A stretch of DNA of 64,000 nt from contig NZ_JAPWIJ010000001.1 in assembly GCF_027270735.1 (NCBI RefSeq), positions 434,001-498,000 of the forward strand. The letters run 5' to 3'. Positions 32,141 to 40,659 of the stretch are shown one piece after another. Source of the DNA: Rhodococcus ruber. GTDB lineage: Bacteria > Actinomycetota > Actinomycetes > Mycobacteriales > Mycobacteriaceae. The notes under the pieces are model-generated. The model made no database searches, was not told the DNA's origin, and saw nothing but the letters and a program-made list of their open reading frames with translations. Made by a program: the position numbers and the translations under genes. The stretch's first letter is position 1. Each line of letters starts with the position of its first letter.

Positions 32141-34192
32141 CTAAGCAGACTTCCAGACCGCGACGACGGACGGCCGCGGCTGGGTGTCGCCGCCGTCGGG
32201 CCAATGCGAGATCGGCGCGTCGGCGGTGGCGTCGTCGCTCTCACCCGGGTGCTGCACGCACACCATGACCCGCTCGTCGGTGACGATCGGACCGCAGGTC
32301 TCGCCGCCCGCGGGAACCGTCAGGAACTGCCGGGTCTCGCCGCGACGTTCGCCGTCGAGCACCACCGCGAACAGGCCGTCGTTGGAGTCGAGGGCGTTGC
32401 CGTCGGTGGAGACCCACAGGTTGCCCTTGGAATCGAAGGCGAGGTTGTCGGGGCACGAGATGGGGCTGACCTGGCTCTTGTCGAAACCGCCGAAGTAGGT
32501 GTCGGCCTCGTTGGGGTCACCGCACACCAGCAGCAGATTCCAGGTGAAGGACGTGCCCGCGTGGTCGTCGTCGAGCTCGAGCACCTGGCCGTTCTTGTTG
32601 GTGTTGCGGGGGTTGGCCTCGTCGGCCGCAGCTTTGCCCTCGGTGCCGCGGTTGGAGTTGTTCGTCAGCGCAACGTAGACCTTGCCGGTCACCGGGTTGG
32701 GCTCGAAGTCCTCGGGACGGTCCATCTTGGTTGCGCCCACCGTGTCGCCTGCCTGACGGGTGAACACCGCTACCTCCTCCGTCGACATACCGTCGACGAG
32801 GGACCGTCCACGTCCGTCCTCTCCGGTCTCGAGCAGTGGGATCCATGTTCCGGTGCCACGGAACTCACCCGTGGACGGCAGGGTGCCCGAGCCGTCGATC
32901 TCGTCGGGAGTATCGCCGGTGAGAGTGGCGACGTAGAGCGTTCCCGCGTCCAGCAATGTCAGGTTGTTGCGCATCGCAGCCGCGCCGGTGCCGGGCATCA
33001 TCTTTCGGCTCGAGACGAACTTGTACATGTAATCGAAACGCTCGTCGTCGCCGCTGTACGCCACCACGGTGCCGTCGTCGGTGACATGGATCGTCGCGGC
33101 CTCGTGCTTGAACCGCCCGAGAGCGGTGTGCTTGATCGGGGCCGACTGCGGATCCCACGGGTTCACCTCGACGATGTATCCGAAGCGGTTCACCTCGTTG
33201 GGTTCCTGCGCCAGGTCGAATCGCTTGTCGAAGCGTTCCCACTTGCGATCGCTCGCGGCACCCTCGACACCGTAGCGGGAGAGTCGTTCGGCCACAACGG
33301 GATCGGTGACGGATTCGGCATTGCCGAAGTACTGGTTGAAGTTCTCCTCGCCGGAGAGCACGGTTCCCCACGGCGTCAGGCCGCCCGAGCAGTTGTTGAA
33401 CGTGCCGAGCACCTTGGTGCCTGTGGGGTCGACGCTCGTCTTGAGGAAGTTGCTACCCGCCGCAGGGCCGGTGACGACGAACTCGGTGCTACCGGTGATG
33501 CGGCGGTTGTACTGCCCCATGGCCGGGGTCAGTTTGCCGGTGCCGGATTCCCCCTGCACCTGCACCACCGAAAGCCCGTGTGCGGCAATGGCTACATCGA
33601 ACTGCTCGCGGGTGGGGTTCTCGGCGTCGTAGCCCTTGAACATGGCGGGCTCGGTGCTGTACTCGTGGTTGACCACCAGTAGATGCGCGTTGGGAGTGCC
33701 CTCGATGGGCAGCAGACCGGCGAAGTCGTTGTTGAAGCCGAACTGCTTCTCCTGCGCGGCTGCGCTCTGGTTGTCGAAGTCGAACGCCGGTGCGCCCGCC
33801 ACGACCGCGTCGCCCCAGCGGATGACGATGCCCTGTTCGTAGCCCTCGGGCACCACTACGGCATCCTCGGTGTTCGGTTCCACCGCAACAAAATCCACGC
33901 CGTCGACCGGCGGGGTATCGGATCCGGTGGTGGCGGAGCTTCCCGTGGCCGCCGGCTCGTCGGTGGAACACGCTGCCAGCGCACCGCCCGCGCCCACGGC
34001 GAGCACTGCCATCGCTCCGCCCTTGATGACGCCACGACGCGACATCGCGGTCTTGACGATGTCGCCGAAGTACTCGCCCTTCGACGTGTTGGGAATCTCG
34101 TGGAAGCACGCATCACCGCACTTGTACTTGCACGTCAATGATGAGCGCTTGGAGCTTCCGTCGTGAACGGCGAACAAGGGTAGTGGCTTCAT
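32141..34192 (-). CDS. phoX: PhoX-family alkaline phosphatase, Tat-exported lipoprotein
   Basis: A 683-residue member of the PhoX (DUF839) family, calcium/iron-dependent phosphatases that release phosphate from organic esters outside the cell. The N-terminus has a cysteine cluster CKYKCGDAC (residues 21-29), then a twin-arginine motif MSRRGVIKGG (50-59) and a lipobox LAAC with Cys75. The body holds FNNCSGGLTPWGTVLSGEENF and GRFKHEAATIHVTDDGTVVAYSGDD, typical of PhoX metal-binding blades, and CPDNLAFDSKGNLWVSTDG near the end. ATG 34192 is preferred over GTG 34210. Phosphate-starvation control is expected for the family, but no convincing PHO box was found in the 72-base upstream gap. Confidence 0.92.
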   Translation of the reverse strand: MKPLPLFAVHDGSSKRSSLTCKYKCGDACFHEIPNTSKGEYFGDIVKTAMSRRGVIKGGAMAVLAVGAGGALAACSTDEPAATGSSATTGSDTPPVDGVDFVAVEPNTEDAVVVPEGYEQGIVIRWGDAVVAGAPAFDFDNQSAAAQEKQFGFNNDFAGLLPIEGTPNAHLLVVNHEYSTEPAMFKGYDAENPTREQFDVAIAAHGLSVVQVQGESGTGKLTPAMGQYNRRITGSTEFVVTGPAAGSNFLKTSVDPTGTKVLGTFNNCSGGLTPWGTVLSGEENFNQYFGNAESVTDPVVAERLSRYGVEGAASDRKWERFDKRFDLAQEPNEVNRFGYIVEVNPWDPQSAPIKHTALGRFKHEAATIHVTDDGTVVAYSGDDERFDYMYKFVSSRKMMPGTGAAAMRNNLTLLDAGTLYVATLTGDTPDEIDGSGTLPSTGEFRGTGTWIPLLETGEDGRGRSLVDGMSTEEVAVFTRQAGDTVGATKMDRPEDFEPNPVTGKVYVALTNNSNRGTEGKAAADEANPRNTNKNGQVLELDDDHAGTSFTWNLLLVCGDPNEADTYFGGFDKSQVSPISCPDNLAFDSKGNLWVSTDGNALDSNDGLFAVVLDGERRGETRQFLTVPAGGETCGPIVTDERVMVCVQHPGESDDATADAPISHWPDGGDTQPRPSVVAVWKSA

Positions 34193-34264
34193 GTCACGGC
34201 ACGCTGTCACCCAAAAGCGAAAGTAAAGGAACGTTCAGGTGAAGTTGGGGCGAACGAGGCTGCC

Positions 34265-35377
34265 CTAAGACCCGATCGTCTGCCACAGCGGATCGCTCGG
34301 GCCGATGTCGTAGGTGCACTCGGTGGGGCGCGGATCCGGTACGAAAGCCCACAGCAGCGCACCCGCAGTCCCCGCGGCGCGTTGCCCCTCGATCTTGGTG
34401 GCGATACTGGTGGCGCGAGTCCCGGTGTCGCCACACGAACCGGCGAGTTGGCCGATCTCCCCGACGAGTAGGGGTTTGCCCACCGCAGCGCTCTGAGTGA
34501 TCCGTCGCTGCAACCCATTCCACTGATCTCCGGGCAACGGCACTCCGTCGGCACCGTAATCGTGGTACTGCACTACATCGACGAAGGGCGACTGGGCGAG
34601 GTACTCGTACTCGTCACCCTGGCTTCCGCACTGCCCGCCGCCGGTGAGACCGGCGGTGATCAGCGTACGGGTGTCGACCGAGCGGAGCTGTTGCCCCGCG
34701 GTGTCGAAGAAGGATCGCAGAACCTGGGCTGCATCGGCGGTGCAGGTTCGGGTGGTCCAGGAGCATCCCGCGTCGATGCACGAGCTGGTCTCCGGCTCAC
34801 CGACCAGTTCCCAGGCCGCCAGCGCGGGCGAATCTTTCCACCGATTCGCGGCGGTGAGCATCCATTGCTCGAAACTCGTTACCGCGTTCGTATCGGCGAC
34901 GACCGGGGGTGTCGTCCAACCGTCGACGTACCACTGCCTGCTTTTGAAGGAGTTTCCTTCGCAGGCCCCGTCCTGTGGCGAGAGAACCGGGACGACCAGC
35001 TGCCCGTGTGCCTCGGCCGCCGCGAAGACCGCGTCCATCGGGCGAAAGTCGAGGACGCCGGTGAATCGATTGATCGCCAGCGATTGGAATGCGTCGAATC
35101 GCGTCAGGGAATGCGGGGGCAGTGCGCCGAAGTAGCTGTCCAGGTCGACCATCCCCCCGCAGCCCGCGTTGACCGACCAATCGGTCGCAAGCTGGTAGGC
35201 GTTGAATCCGGTCGGCCACCACGGATTGCCGTCGAGTGCGAGACCGTCGGCGCTCGCTGTGACTCGGGCACCGGGGTCGGGTGCGGCTGCCGCCTCGGGC
35301 ACGCCGACGATCGTGGCGACCGACAGCATCAGGGCTGTGCCGAGTGCGCACCGTAGCAATTTCGAACCGATCCGCAT
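34265..35377 (-). CDS. Secreted GH5-like glycoside hydrolase
   Basis: A 370-residue exported protein with a signal peptide (about 1-31, ending AAAAP). The barrel shows family-5-like features: LDGNPWWPTGFNAYQLATDW near residue 45, AAWELVGEPETSSC with the candidate acid/base glutamate near 194, VVQYHDYG near 255, and KPLLVGEIGQLAG with the candidate nucleophile glutamate near 305. The asparagine that normally precedes the acid/base glutamate (NEP) is glycine here (GEP), an unusual change. It is divergent from the BcsB-like gene across a 286-base intergenic region, so it most likely trims or releases the glycan made by that operon, as cellulases do in cellulose synthase loci. Confidence 0.78.
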   Translation of the reverse strand: MRIGSKLLRCALGTALMLSVATIVGVPEAAAAPDPGARVTASADGLALDGNPWWPTGFNAYQLATDWSVNAGCGGMVDLDSYFGALPPHSLTRFDAFQSLAINRFTGVLDFRPMDAVFAAAEAHGQLVVPVLSPQDGACEGNSFKSRQWYVDGWTTPPVVADTNAVTSFEQWMLTAANRWKDSPALAAWELVGEPETSSCIDAGCSWTTRTCTADAAQVLRSFFDTAGQQLRSVDTRTLITAGLTGGGQCGSQGDEYEYLAQSPFVDVVQYHDYGADGVPLPGDQWNGLQRRITQSAAVGKPLLVGEIGQLAGSCGDTGTRATSIATKIEGQRAAGTAGALLWAFVPDPRPTECTYDIGPSDPLWQTIGS

Positions 35378-35663
35378 CGGCGTAATGCTAGACGCAGACC
35401 GGTGGATATTCGAACTCGTCGATTCGACGGTTCGGTCGGCGAATTCACCGTATCGGTACCGATCGACGGTCACCGATCCGACGGAATGGCAACCCGATCG
35501 GTCGAACCGCTCATTGGCACGAAATATCATGTCGCCCTGTCGGTTTCTGACCGCAATTGGAGACCCGGGGACGTCGGTGACCATCTCTCGCGTGCATCGG
35601 ATAACGGGATTGCGCAGTAGAGTCCGAGTTTCCGTTGCTTTACCGAAGGCTGGATATACCCAT
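35378..35663. promoter_or_regulatory. Divergent regulatory region of the exopolysaccharide locus
   Basis: This 286-base gap separates the GH5-like gene from the BcsB-like operon and must hold both promoters. It contains the perfect palindrome ATCGGTACCGAT at 35452-35463 and no plausible gene. No riboswitch fold was recognised. Exact promoter elements could not be assigned with confidence. Confidence 0.4.
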
Positions 35664-37649
35664 ATGCGAATCACGCGCTGTGCATCGACGACAGTTCTCG
35701 TCGTAATTCCGTTTCTACTTCCGGTCACGGTCGTCTCGGCGCAACCACTCGACGGGGAACAATCAGTTTCGACGGATCGCTTCACCTTTCCGGAGTTGGG
35801 ATTGGGGCAGACCACAACCGTGGACCTGACCGGACAGCGCACGAGATTGACCGTGCCGTCTCCCACGGGCTCGGTGCCGTCGACGCTCAACGGCGTTCTC
35901 ACCACCCCGGCCTGGCTCGATCGAGGGTGGGTGGACGTCGAATCGGATGGTCGACCGATCACGCGGATCACTCTCGACAACGCCGTGCCGACAACCCCGG
36001 TCTCCATTCCGCTGGCTGCGGCACGCACGGTCGACGGAGTGATCGCACTCGATCTGATCCCATCGGTGATTCCCGACGATCGTTACTGCCCCGATCCTGG
36101 TTCCGATGCCGTGCGTTTGATCGATGCGACCGTGGACTACCAGGGACAACCGGCCGTACCGGGGACAATCGCAGACTTCCTGCCGGGGGTCCTGCGAAAA
36201 CTCACGGTGTTCGTCCCCACCGAACCGGATCGCGAAACGATCACCGCGGCAACGATTGTGGCAACCTCGATTGTTCACCACTACGGGTCGCAGCCGGTCC
36301 AGGTCGTCGTGCGGCCGGACAGTGAGCTTCAGGGGTCGCAACCCGACGGCCCGTTGGAGCGATCGGTGGTGCTGGGTCGGAACTCCGACGCCGGTGCCGA
36401 ATTGATCTATCCCGTCGAGCAGGCGCCACCGCGGATGTATCTCACGGGAACGGGGTCGGAGCTGACCGACCAGGCCCGCCTGGTCACCAGCGACCTGTCG
36501 GACATCGCCGTCGCCACAGCTGCCGTGGCAGGACCATCGGCCCCGAAAGCGCAACTGGCACCCGAATCGATCACGCTCGACGATCTCGGGATCGGCACCG
36601 TGACCGGTTCGGGTAGTGCGACCGCGACAGCATCGGTCACGATCGATCAGACGCGGCTCGGCCGGTCGGCCTCGACGCTGTCCGTTCACCTGATCGGTAG
36701 CTACACCCCGGGTTCGGGATCGATACGCGCCTCCGTGAACGGTTCGTCATTGGCCGTCTGGGCCTCCGACGACACGGGCCGACTCGACCGGTGGGTCGAC
36801 ATTCCGGATTCGTTGCTCTCTCGCATCGAGACACTCGACATCTCCGTCGACCATCCACCGGCCACGGGCAGCGGTGGTTGTTCCGCGACCGCCGATACGA
36901 GTGTGACCGTGGACGGCTCGACCCTGGTGCGGTCGTCCGATTCCTCGACGCCGGCCCCGCTGGGACTGCGATCGTTGCCGCAGGCGCTGATGCCGCAGTT
37001 CGATATCGCGCTGGCCGACGAGTCCTTCGCCGGAGTCGTCCGAGCGGTCACCATGGCAACCGGGCTGCAGCGCTTGTCGAGCCGGCCGCTCGTGCCGCAG
37101 GTCGTGTCGATGGATCAGGCCCTCGACGGTTCGGCACCTGCCGTCGTGATCGCACCGGTGGCGGAACTCCCGGATGCCCTGACCCTGCCGCTGTCCTCGG
37201 TCGACGAGACCACCTTCCGGATCAGCGACCCCGCGCCCGACGAGGGGCGGACGGAACTCACCGTGGATACCGATCAGGCGTTCGCGACCGTTCAGGTGAC
37301 CTCTGTGCAGAACAAGGCCGTACTCGCCGCGTCCTGGAACTCGACGCCGGAGATATTCGACGCCATGCTCGAGTGGCTCGATGCCGACTCTGCTCGATGG
37401 TTCGCACTCGACGGCGACATCGTGTTCGCCGCGCAGAACACCGATCCGATGTCGTTGTCGAGCTCGGCGTTGTCGGGCGCGGACGACACCGCGGCCGTCT
37501 CCCCGACCGAATCCACCGACCGGACGACCGTGCTGATCGTGGGACTCGGGCTGGCGGCGCTTGCCGCTGCCTGCATCACAGCACTCGTGTTCGCGGTTCG
37601 CTCGCGCCGGTCGACACAGGGGTCGTCCCGACACAGCGGCTCGGAATGA
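35664..37649 (+). CDS. BcsB-like exopolysaccharide synthase accessory protein
   Basis: A 661-residue exported protein: signal peptide (about 1-27, ending VVSAQ), a large beta-rich extracellular region, and one C-terminal helix (TVLIVGLGLAALAAACITALVFAV) followed by RSRRS. The order of jelly-roll-like and ferredoxin-like segments (LDNAVPTTPVSIPL, LRKLTVFVPTEPDRETI, GSIRASVNGSSLAVW) resembles BcsB, the membrane-anchored subunit that guides the growing glucan out of the synthase. Assignment rests on layout and on the cellulose-synthase-like glycosyltransferase two genes downstream. ATG 35664 starts the signal peptide. It overlaps the next gene by four bases (ATGA). Confidence 0.65.
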   Translation: MRITRCASTTVLVVIPFLLPVTVVSAQPLDGEQSVSTDRFTFPELGLGQTTTVDLTGQRTRLTVPSPTGSVPSTLNGVLTTPAWLDRGWVDVESDGRPITRITLDNAVPTTPVSIPLAAARTVDGVIALDLIPSVIPDDRYCPDPGSDAVRLIDATVDYQGQPAVPGTIADFLPGVLRKLTVFVPTEPDRETITAATIVATSIVHHYGSQPVQVVVRPDSELQGSQPDGPLERSVVLGRNSDAGAELIYPVEQAPPRMYLTGTGSELTDQARLVTSDLSDIAVATAAVAGPSAPKAQLAPESITLDDLGIGTVTGSGSATATASVTIDQTRLGRSASTLSVHLIGSYTPGSGSIRASVNGSSLAVWASDDTGRLDRWVDIPDSLLSRIETLDISVDHPPATGSGGCSATADTSVTVDGSTLVRSSDSSTPAPLGLRSLPQALMPQFDIALADESFAGVVRAVTMATGLQRLSSRPLVPQVVSMDQALDGSAPAVVIAPVAELPDALTLPLSSVDETTFRISDPAPDEGRTELTVDTDQAFATVQVTSVQNKAVLAASWNSTPEIFDAMLEWLDADSARWFALDGDIVFAAQNTDPMSLSSSALSGADDTAAVSPTESTDRTTVLIVGLGLAALAAACITALVFAVRSRRSTQGSSRHSGSE

Positions 37650-39154
37650 CCGTCGACACCGAGCCGGCGCGATCACTCACCCGCTGGCGACAGTCGCGAC
37701 GGCCCGTCGATGTCCTCGCCTTCCGTTGGGTGGTTCTCGTCGGGTGCGTCGTTCTCGCGTTCTTTCCCACCTGGGTGCGTCTGGCGCAGGAAGCGGCCGA
37801 CGGGGCCATCACCGCGTACATCTTCGTACTGCCGCCGCTGGCCTTGGTGGCCGCTCAGGGGGTGGCGCGGCGCAGGGCGGACGAACTGCCCATCCACGAT
37901 CGCCAGACCGACAACATCGTCGGCGGTATCGCTCTGTTGGTCGCCATCGCCATCAAGGCGCTGTGGCTGCCGCGATACGCCGACCAGTACGAGTTGGCAC
38001 ACCTGGATGTCCTTGCGGCGCTGACCTTCTTCTTCGGTGGCGCAATTCTGATGTTCGGACTTCGGCCGGTGGGACGCTTCTGGTCGGTGTGGCTCTTGCT
38101 GCTCGCCTTGAGCCCGTTGGGCTATCGGCTCGTTGCCATCGGCCTCGGCGGCGGCCGGTTCGCGTACGCGGCGGTGATGGTGATTCTGGCGGGTATCGCC
38201 GGTGCGATCGCCGTCGGCCGTACCAGGCGTCGTGGGTGGTTGGGGCTGGTGTGCACCGTCCTGCCCGGATTCGCTGTTGCAGCAACGATGTTGACGCTGT
38301 GGCCGCAGATCGGCATCGTCTGGTTGCAACTCGTCCCGACCGTCGGCGCGGCCGCGGTCACCGGAATCGTGTTCTATCTCGCGGCCCGTCGTGGCCGATT
38401 CGAGGAGCGTCGACCGCGTCGGATCTCCACTCCGACAGCGAAATGGTCTCCCAGCTCCAAGATAGTGGCAATCGGGGCCGCCGCGATACTGGCAGTCGTC
38501 CCTCTTCCCGACCGCGCGGGCCTTGCTGCAGTCGCGGGACCACCAGGATCGGTGTCGATGCCACTCGAACCTCCGGTCGGGTTCAGCCAGACGGGCACCG
38601 AACAGTTCGATTGGGTGCGCGCCTTCTTCGGCACGCGATCGTCTCTGGTTCGGCAGACGATGCGCGCCGACGACGGAAATCCCGCATGGGACATCCGCTC
38701 GAGGCCGCGGACCGTCGTGGTCGACGTCCTGTCGACGACCAATCGGGCCAGTCTGGCGGTGTATCCGGAAAGCACGCTCTATCGCCTGTCCAACACTCGG
38801 ACCAGCCACCCGTTGACCATCGATCTCGGTCGGGGAGTAACCGGCTCGCTCTACACCTCGGTCAGTGACGCGCTGCTGCTCACCTGGACCAAACTGGTCT
38901 TTCATTGGGATCGTGGCAGTTACACACAGCGGGTGACGATCATCAGCGTCGACAACCATGACGCGGATGCTGCATTCCCGCAGCCGATGCCGTCGATGGC
39001 GTCGAACCTCGGGACCGCCGTCGGTACGTTCCTGCGCGGAAATGCCATCTCCATCGACGACGATCCGGAGTACAAGGACCGAGACCTGCTCGCCACCTTC
39101 GGAACCGGGTTGGTTCGCCAACAGTGGGCTCCGGCGAACGGTGTGCCGCAATGA
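37646..39154 (+). CDS. Polytopic membrane protein with extracellular C-terminal domain, exopolysaccharide operon
   Basis: A 502-residue protein with about nine transmembrane helices in residues 24-300 and a soluble C-terminal half of about 200 residues (WVRAFFGTRSSLVRQTM, VYPESTLYRLSNTRTSHPL, LLTWTKLVFHWDRGSYTQRV). The layout is loosely like exosortase/EpsI-type proteins, but the Cys-Arg-His residues of exosortases were not found, so no family is claimed. The start overlaps the upstream stop (ATGA) and its own stop overlaps the next start (ATGA), which ties it to the glycan synthase. A role in polymer export or attachment is inferred only from position. Confidence 0.75.
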   Translation: MTVDTEPARSLTRWRQSRRPVDVLAFRWVVLVGCVVLAFFPTWVRLAQEAADGAITAYIFVLPPLALVAAQGVARRRADELPIHDRQTDNIVGGIALLVAIAIKALWLPRYADQYELAHLDVLAALTFFFGGAILMFGLRPVGRFWSVWLLLLALSPLGYRLVAIGLGGGRFAYAAVMVILAGIAGAIAVGRTRRRGWLGLVCTVLPGFAVAATMLTLWPQIGIVWLQLVPTVGAAAVTGIVFYLAARRGRFEERRPRRISTPTAKWSPSSKIVAIGAAAILAVVPLPDRAGLAAVAGPPGSVSMPLEPPVGFSQTGTEQFDWVRAFFGTRSSLVRQTMRADDGNPAWDIRSRPRTVVVDVLSTTNRASLAVYPESTLYRLSNTRTSHPLTIDLGRGVTGSLYTSVSDALLLTWTKLVFHWDRGSYTQRVTIISVDNHDADAAFPQPMPSMASNLGTAVGTFLRGNAISIDDDPEYKDRDLLATFGTGLVRQQWAPANGVPQ

Positions 39155-40659
39155 CCATGGCTCCCCAAGGGAAACGGCCGACTCCCCCACGCGTCGGAAC
39201 GGAAACAGAGGAGTTTCGAGCAACTGCGCTCGATGACGCGATCAACGGGCTGGCCGACCGAAATCCGTTGGCGTCAGCAGCAATTGCTTTCGTGCCCTGG
39301 CAGAAGTACACGGCACTCGGGATTGCGCTGCTGCTGATCGCCTGTGGAGTGATCGCCCCGGTCGGGACCCTGCTCGTGGTCACGGTCGTCTGCACCATCG
39401 GATATCTGCTGGCGATGATCGACCGCCTACTGCTGTTCTCCCGTGGGCTCGACGCGTCGGCGATCGTCACGGTGACCGACGAGGAGGCCAGGGCCGTTCC
39501 CGATGATCGGTTGCCGCACTACACCATTCTGGTTCCGGCGTACGACGAGCCGGAGGTGGTGGGTGACCTCATCGCGGCGATGACCGGACTCGACTATCCC
39601 GCGGAGAAGCTGCAGGTTCTGTTGCTGCTCGAGGAGGACGACAAGGTGACGATCGAGGCGGCCGCGCGCAGCGGCGTCAGCGATCTGGTGGACGTGGTCC
39701 TGGTGCCCGCGGGCGACCCTCGCACCAAGCCGAAAGCCTGCAACTACGGATTGCATTTCGCGACCGGGACGATCGTGACCATCTTCGATGCCGAGGATCT
39801 GCCCGAGAGACTGCAACTGCGTCGCGTCGTCGCTGCTTTCGAGCGGCTGCCCGACACCGTGGCATGCGTGCAGGCGAAGTTGGCGTTCCACAACGGTTCT
39901 CAGAATCTGCTGACCGGCTGGTTCACCGCGGACTACGCGCTGTGGTTCGGGTACCTGCTGCCGGGGCTGATGGCGAGTACCTCGCCGATCCCACTGGGCG
40001 GAACCTCCAATCATCTTCGACGCGATGTCATCGACGAAGTGGGTGCCTGGGACGGCTTCAACGTCACGGAGGACGCGGATCTCGGTGTCCGCATCGCGGC
40101 CTCGGGTTACTCGACGGCGGTGTTGGACTCCACCACCCTCGAAGAGGCCAACAGCGATCCGATCAACTGGGTTCGCCAGCGATCGCGTTGGTACAAGGGC
40201 TATCTGCAGACGTGGTTGGTGCACATGCGCAGGCCGGTCGCGACGGTTCGTGCCCTCGGGCCGGTCGGCACCTACCGCTTCACCTTGTTGCTCGCGGGAA
40301 CTCCGATCACCGCGTGCATCAACATGGTCTTCTGGTTCACCACGGCGGCATGGATTCTCGGCCAGCCGGCATTGGTTGCCGAGCTCTTTCCGCCGTACAT
40401 CTATTACTTCTCGTTGCTGTCTCTGGTGGTGGGCAACATCGCCACGGTGTACATGTATCTGATCGCGAGCCGAGAGAGCGACAACGCGTACCTACTCGTT
40501 CCCAGCCTGACGATGCCCCTGTACTGGGTGATGATGAGTGTGGCGTCCATCAAGGGGTGTTGGCAGTTGGTCCGCAATCCCTCCTACTGGGAGAAGACGT
40601 TCCACGGACTGTCCGGGCCCGCCGCGGACCCTGCAGCCGACGACGAGCAGGCCACGTGA
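39151..40659 (+). CDS. Cellulose-synthase-like family 2 glycosyltransferase
   Basis: A 502-residue membrane glycosyltransferase. Two N-terminal helices (about 50-90) precede the GT-A domain: YTILVPAYDEPEVV near 127, TIFDAEDLPERLQLRR (the DxD-type motif) near 210, FNVTEDADLGVRIAASGY near 305 (catalytic aspartate in TED) and QRSRWYKGYLQTWL near 345, the QxxRW signature of processive synthases. Four to five helices follow. It lacks a PilZ domain, so direct c-di-GMP control of the BcsA type is not expected. Likely product is a beta-linked polysaccharide; the sugar is unknown. Overlapping ATGA/GTGA junctions join it to both neighbours. Confidence 0.9.
   Translation: MTMAPQGKRPTPPRVGTETEEFRATALDDAINGLADRNPLASAAIAFVPWQKYTALGIALLLIACGVIAPVGTLLVVTVVCTIGYLLAMIDRLLLFSRGLDASAIVTVTDEEARAVPDDRLPHYTILVPAYDEPEVVGDLIAAMTGLDYPAEKLQVLLLLEEDDKVTIEAAARSGVSDLVDVVLVPAGDPRTKPKACNYGLHFATGTIVTIFDAEDLPERLQLRRVVAAFERLPDTVACVQAKLAFHNGSQNLLTGWFTADYALWFGYLLPGLMASTSPIPLGGTSNHLRRDVIDEVGAWDGFNVTEDADLGVRIAASGYSTAVLDSTTLEEANSDPINWVRQRSRWYKGYLQTWLVHMRRPVATVRALGPVGTYRFTLLLAGTPITACINMVFWFTTAAWILGQPALVAELFPPYIYYFSLLSLVVGNIATVYMYLIASRESDNAYLLVPSLTMPLYWVMMSVASIKGCWQLVRNPSYWEKTFHGLSGPAADPAADDEQAT

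Noticed and set aside
34193..34264. TTCACC-like repeat upstream of phoX as a PHO box
   Set aside because: The second half-site is out of register and mismatched; not enough to support PhoP control.
37673..39223. 516-codon frame opposite the nine-helix membrane protein
   Set aside because: Very rich in Arg, Gln, His and Asp, typical of antisense frames; the plus-strand genes overlap in an operon.
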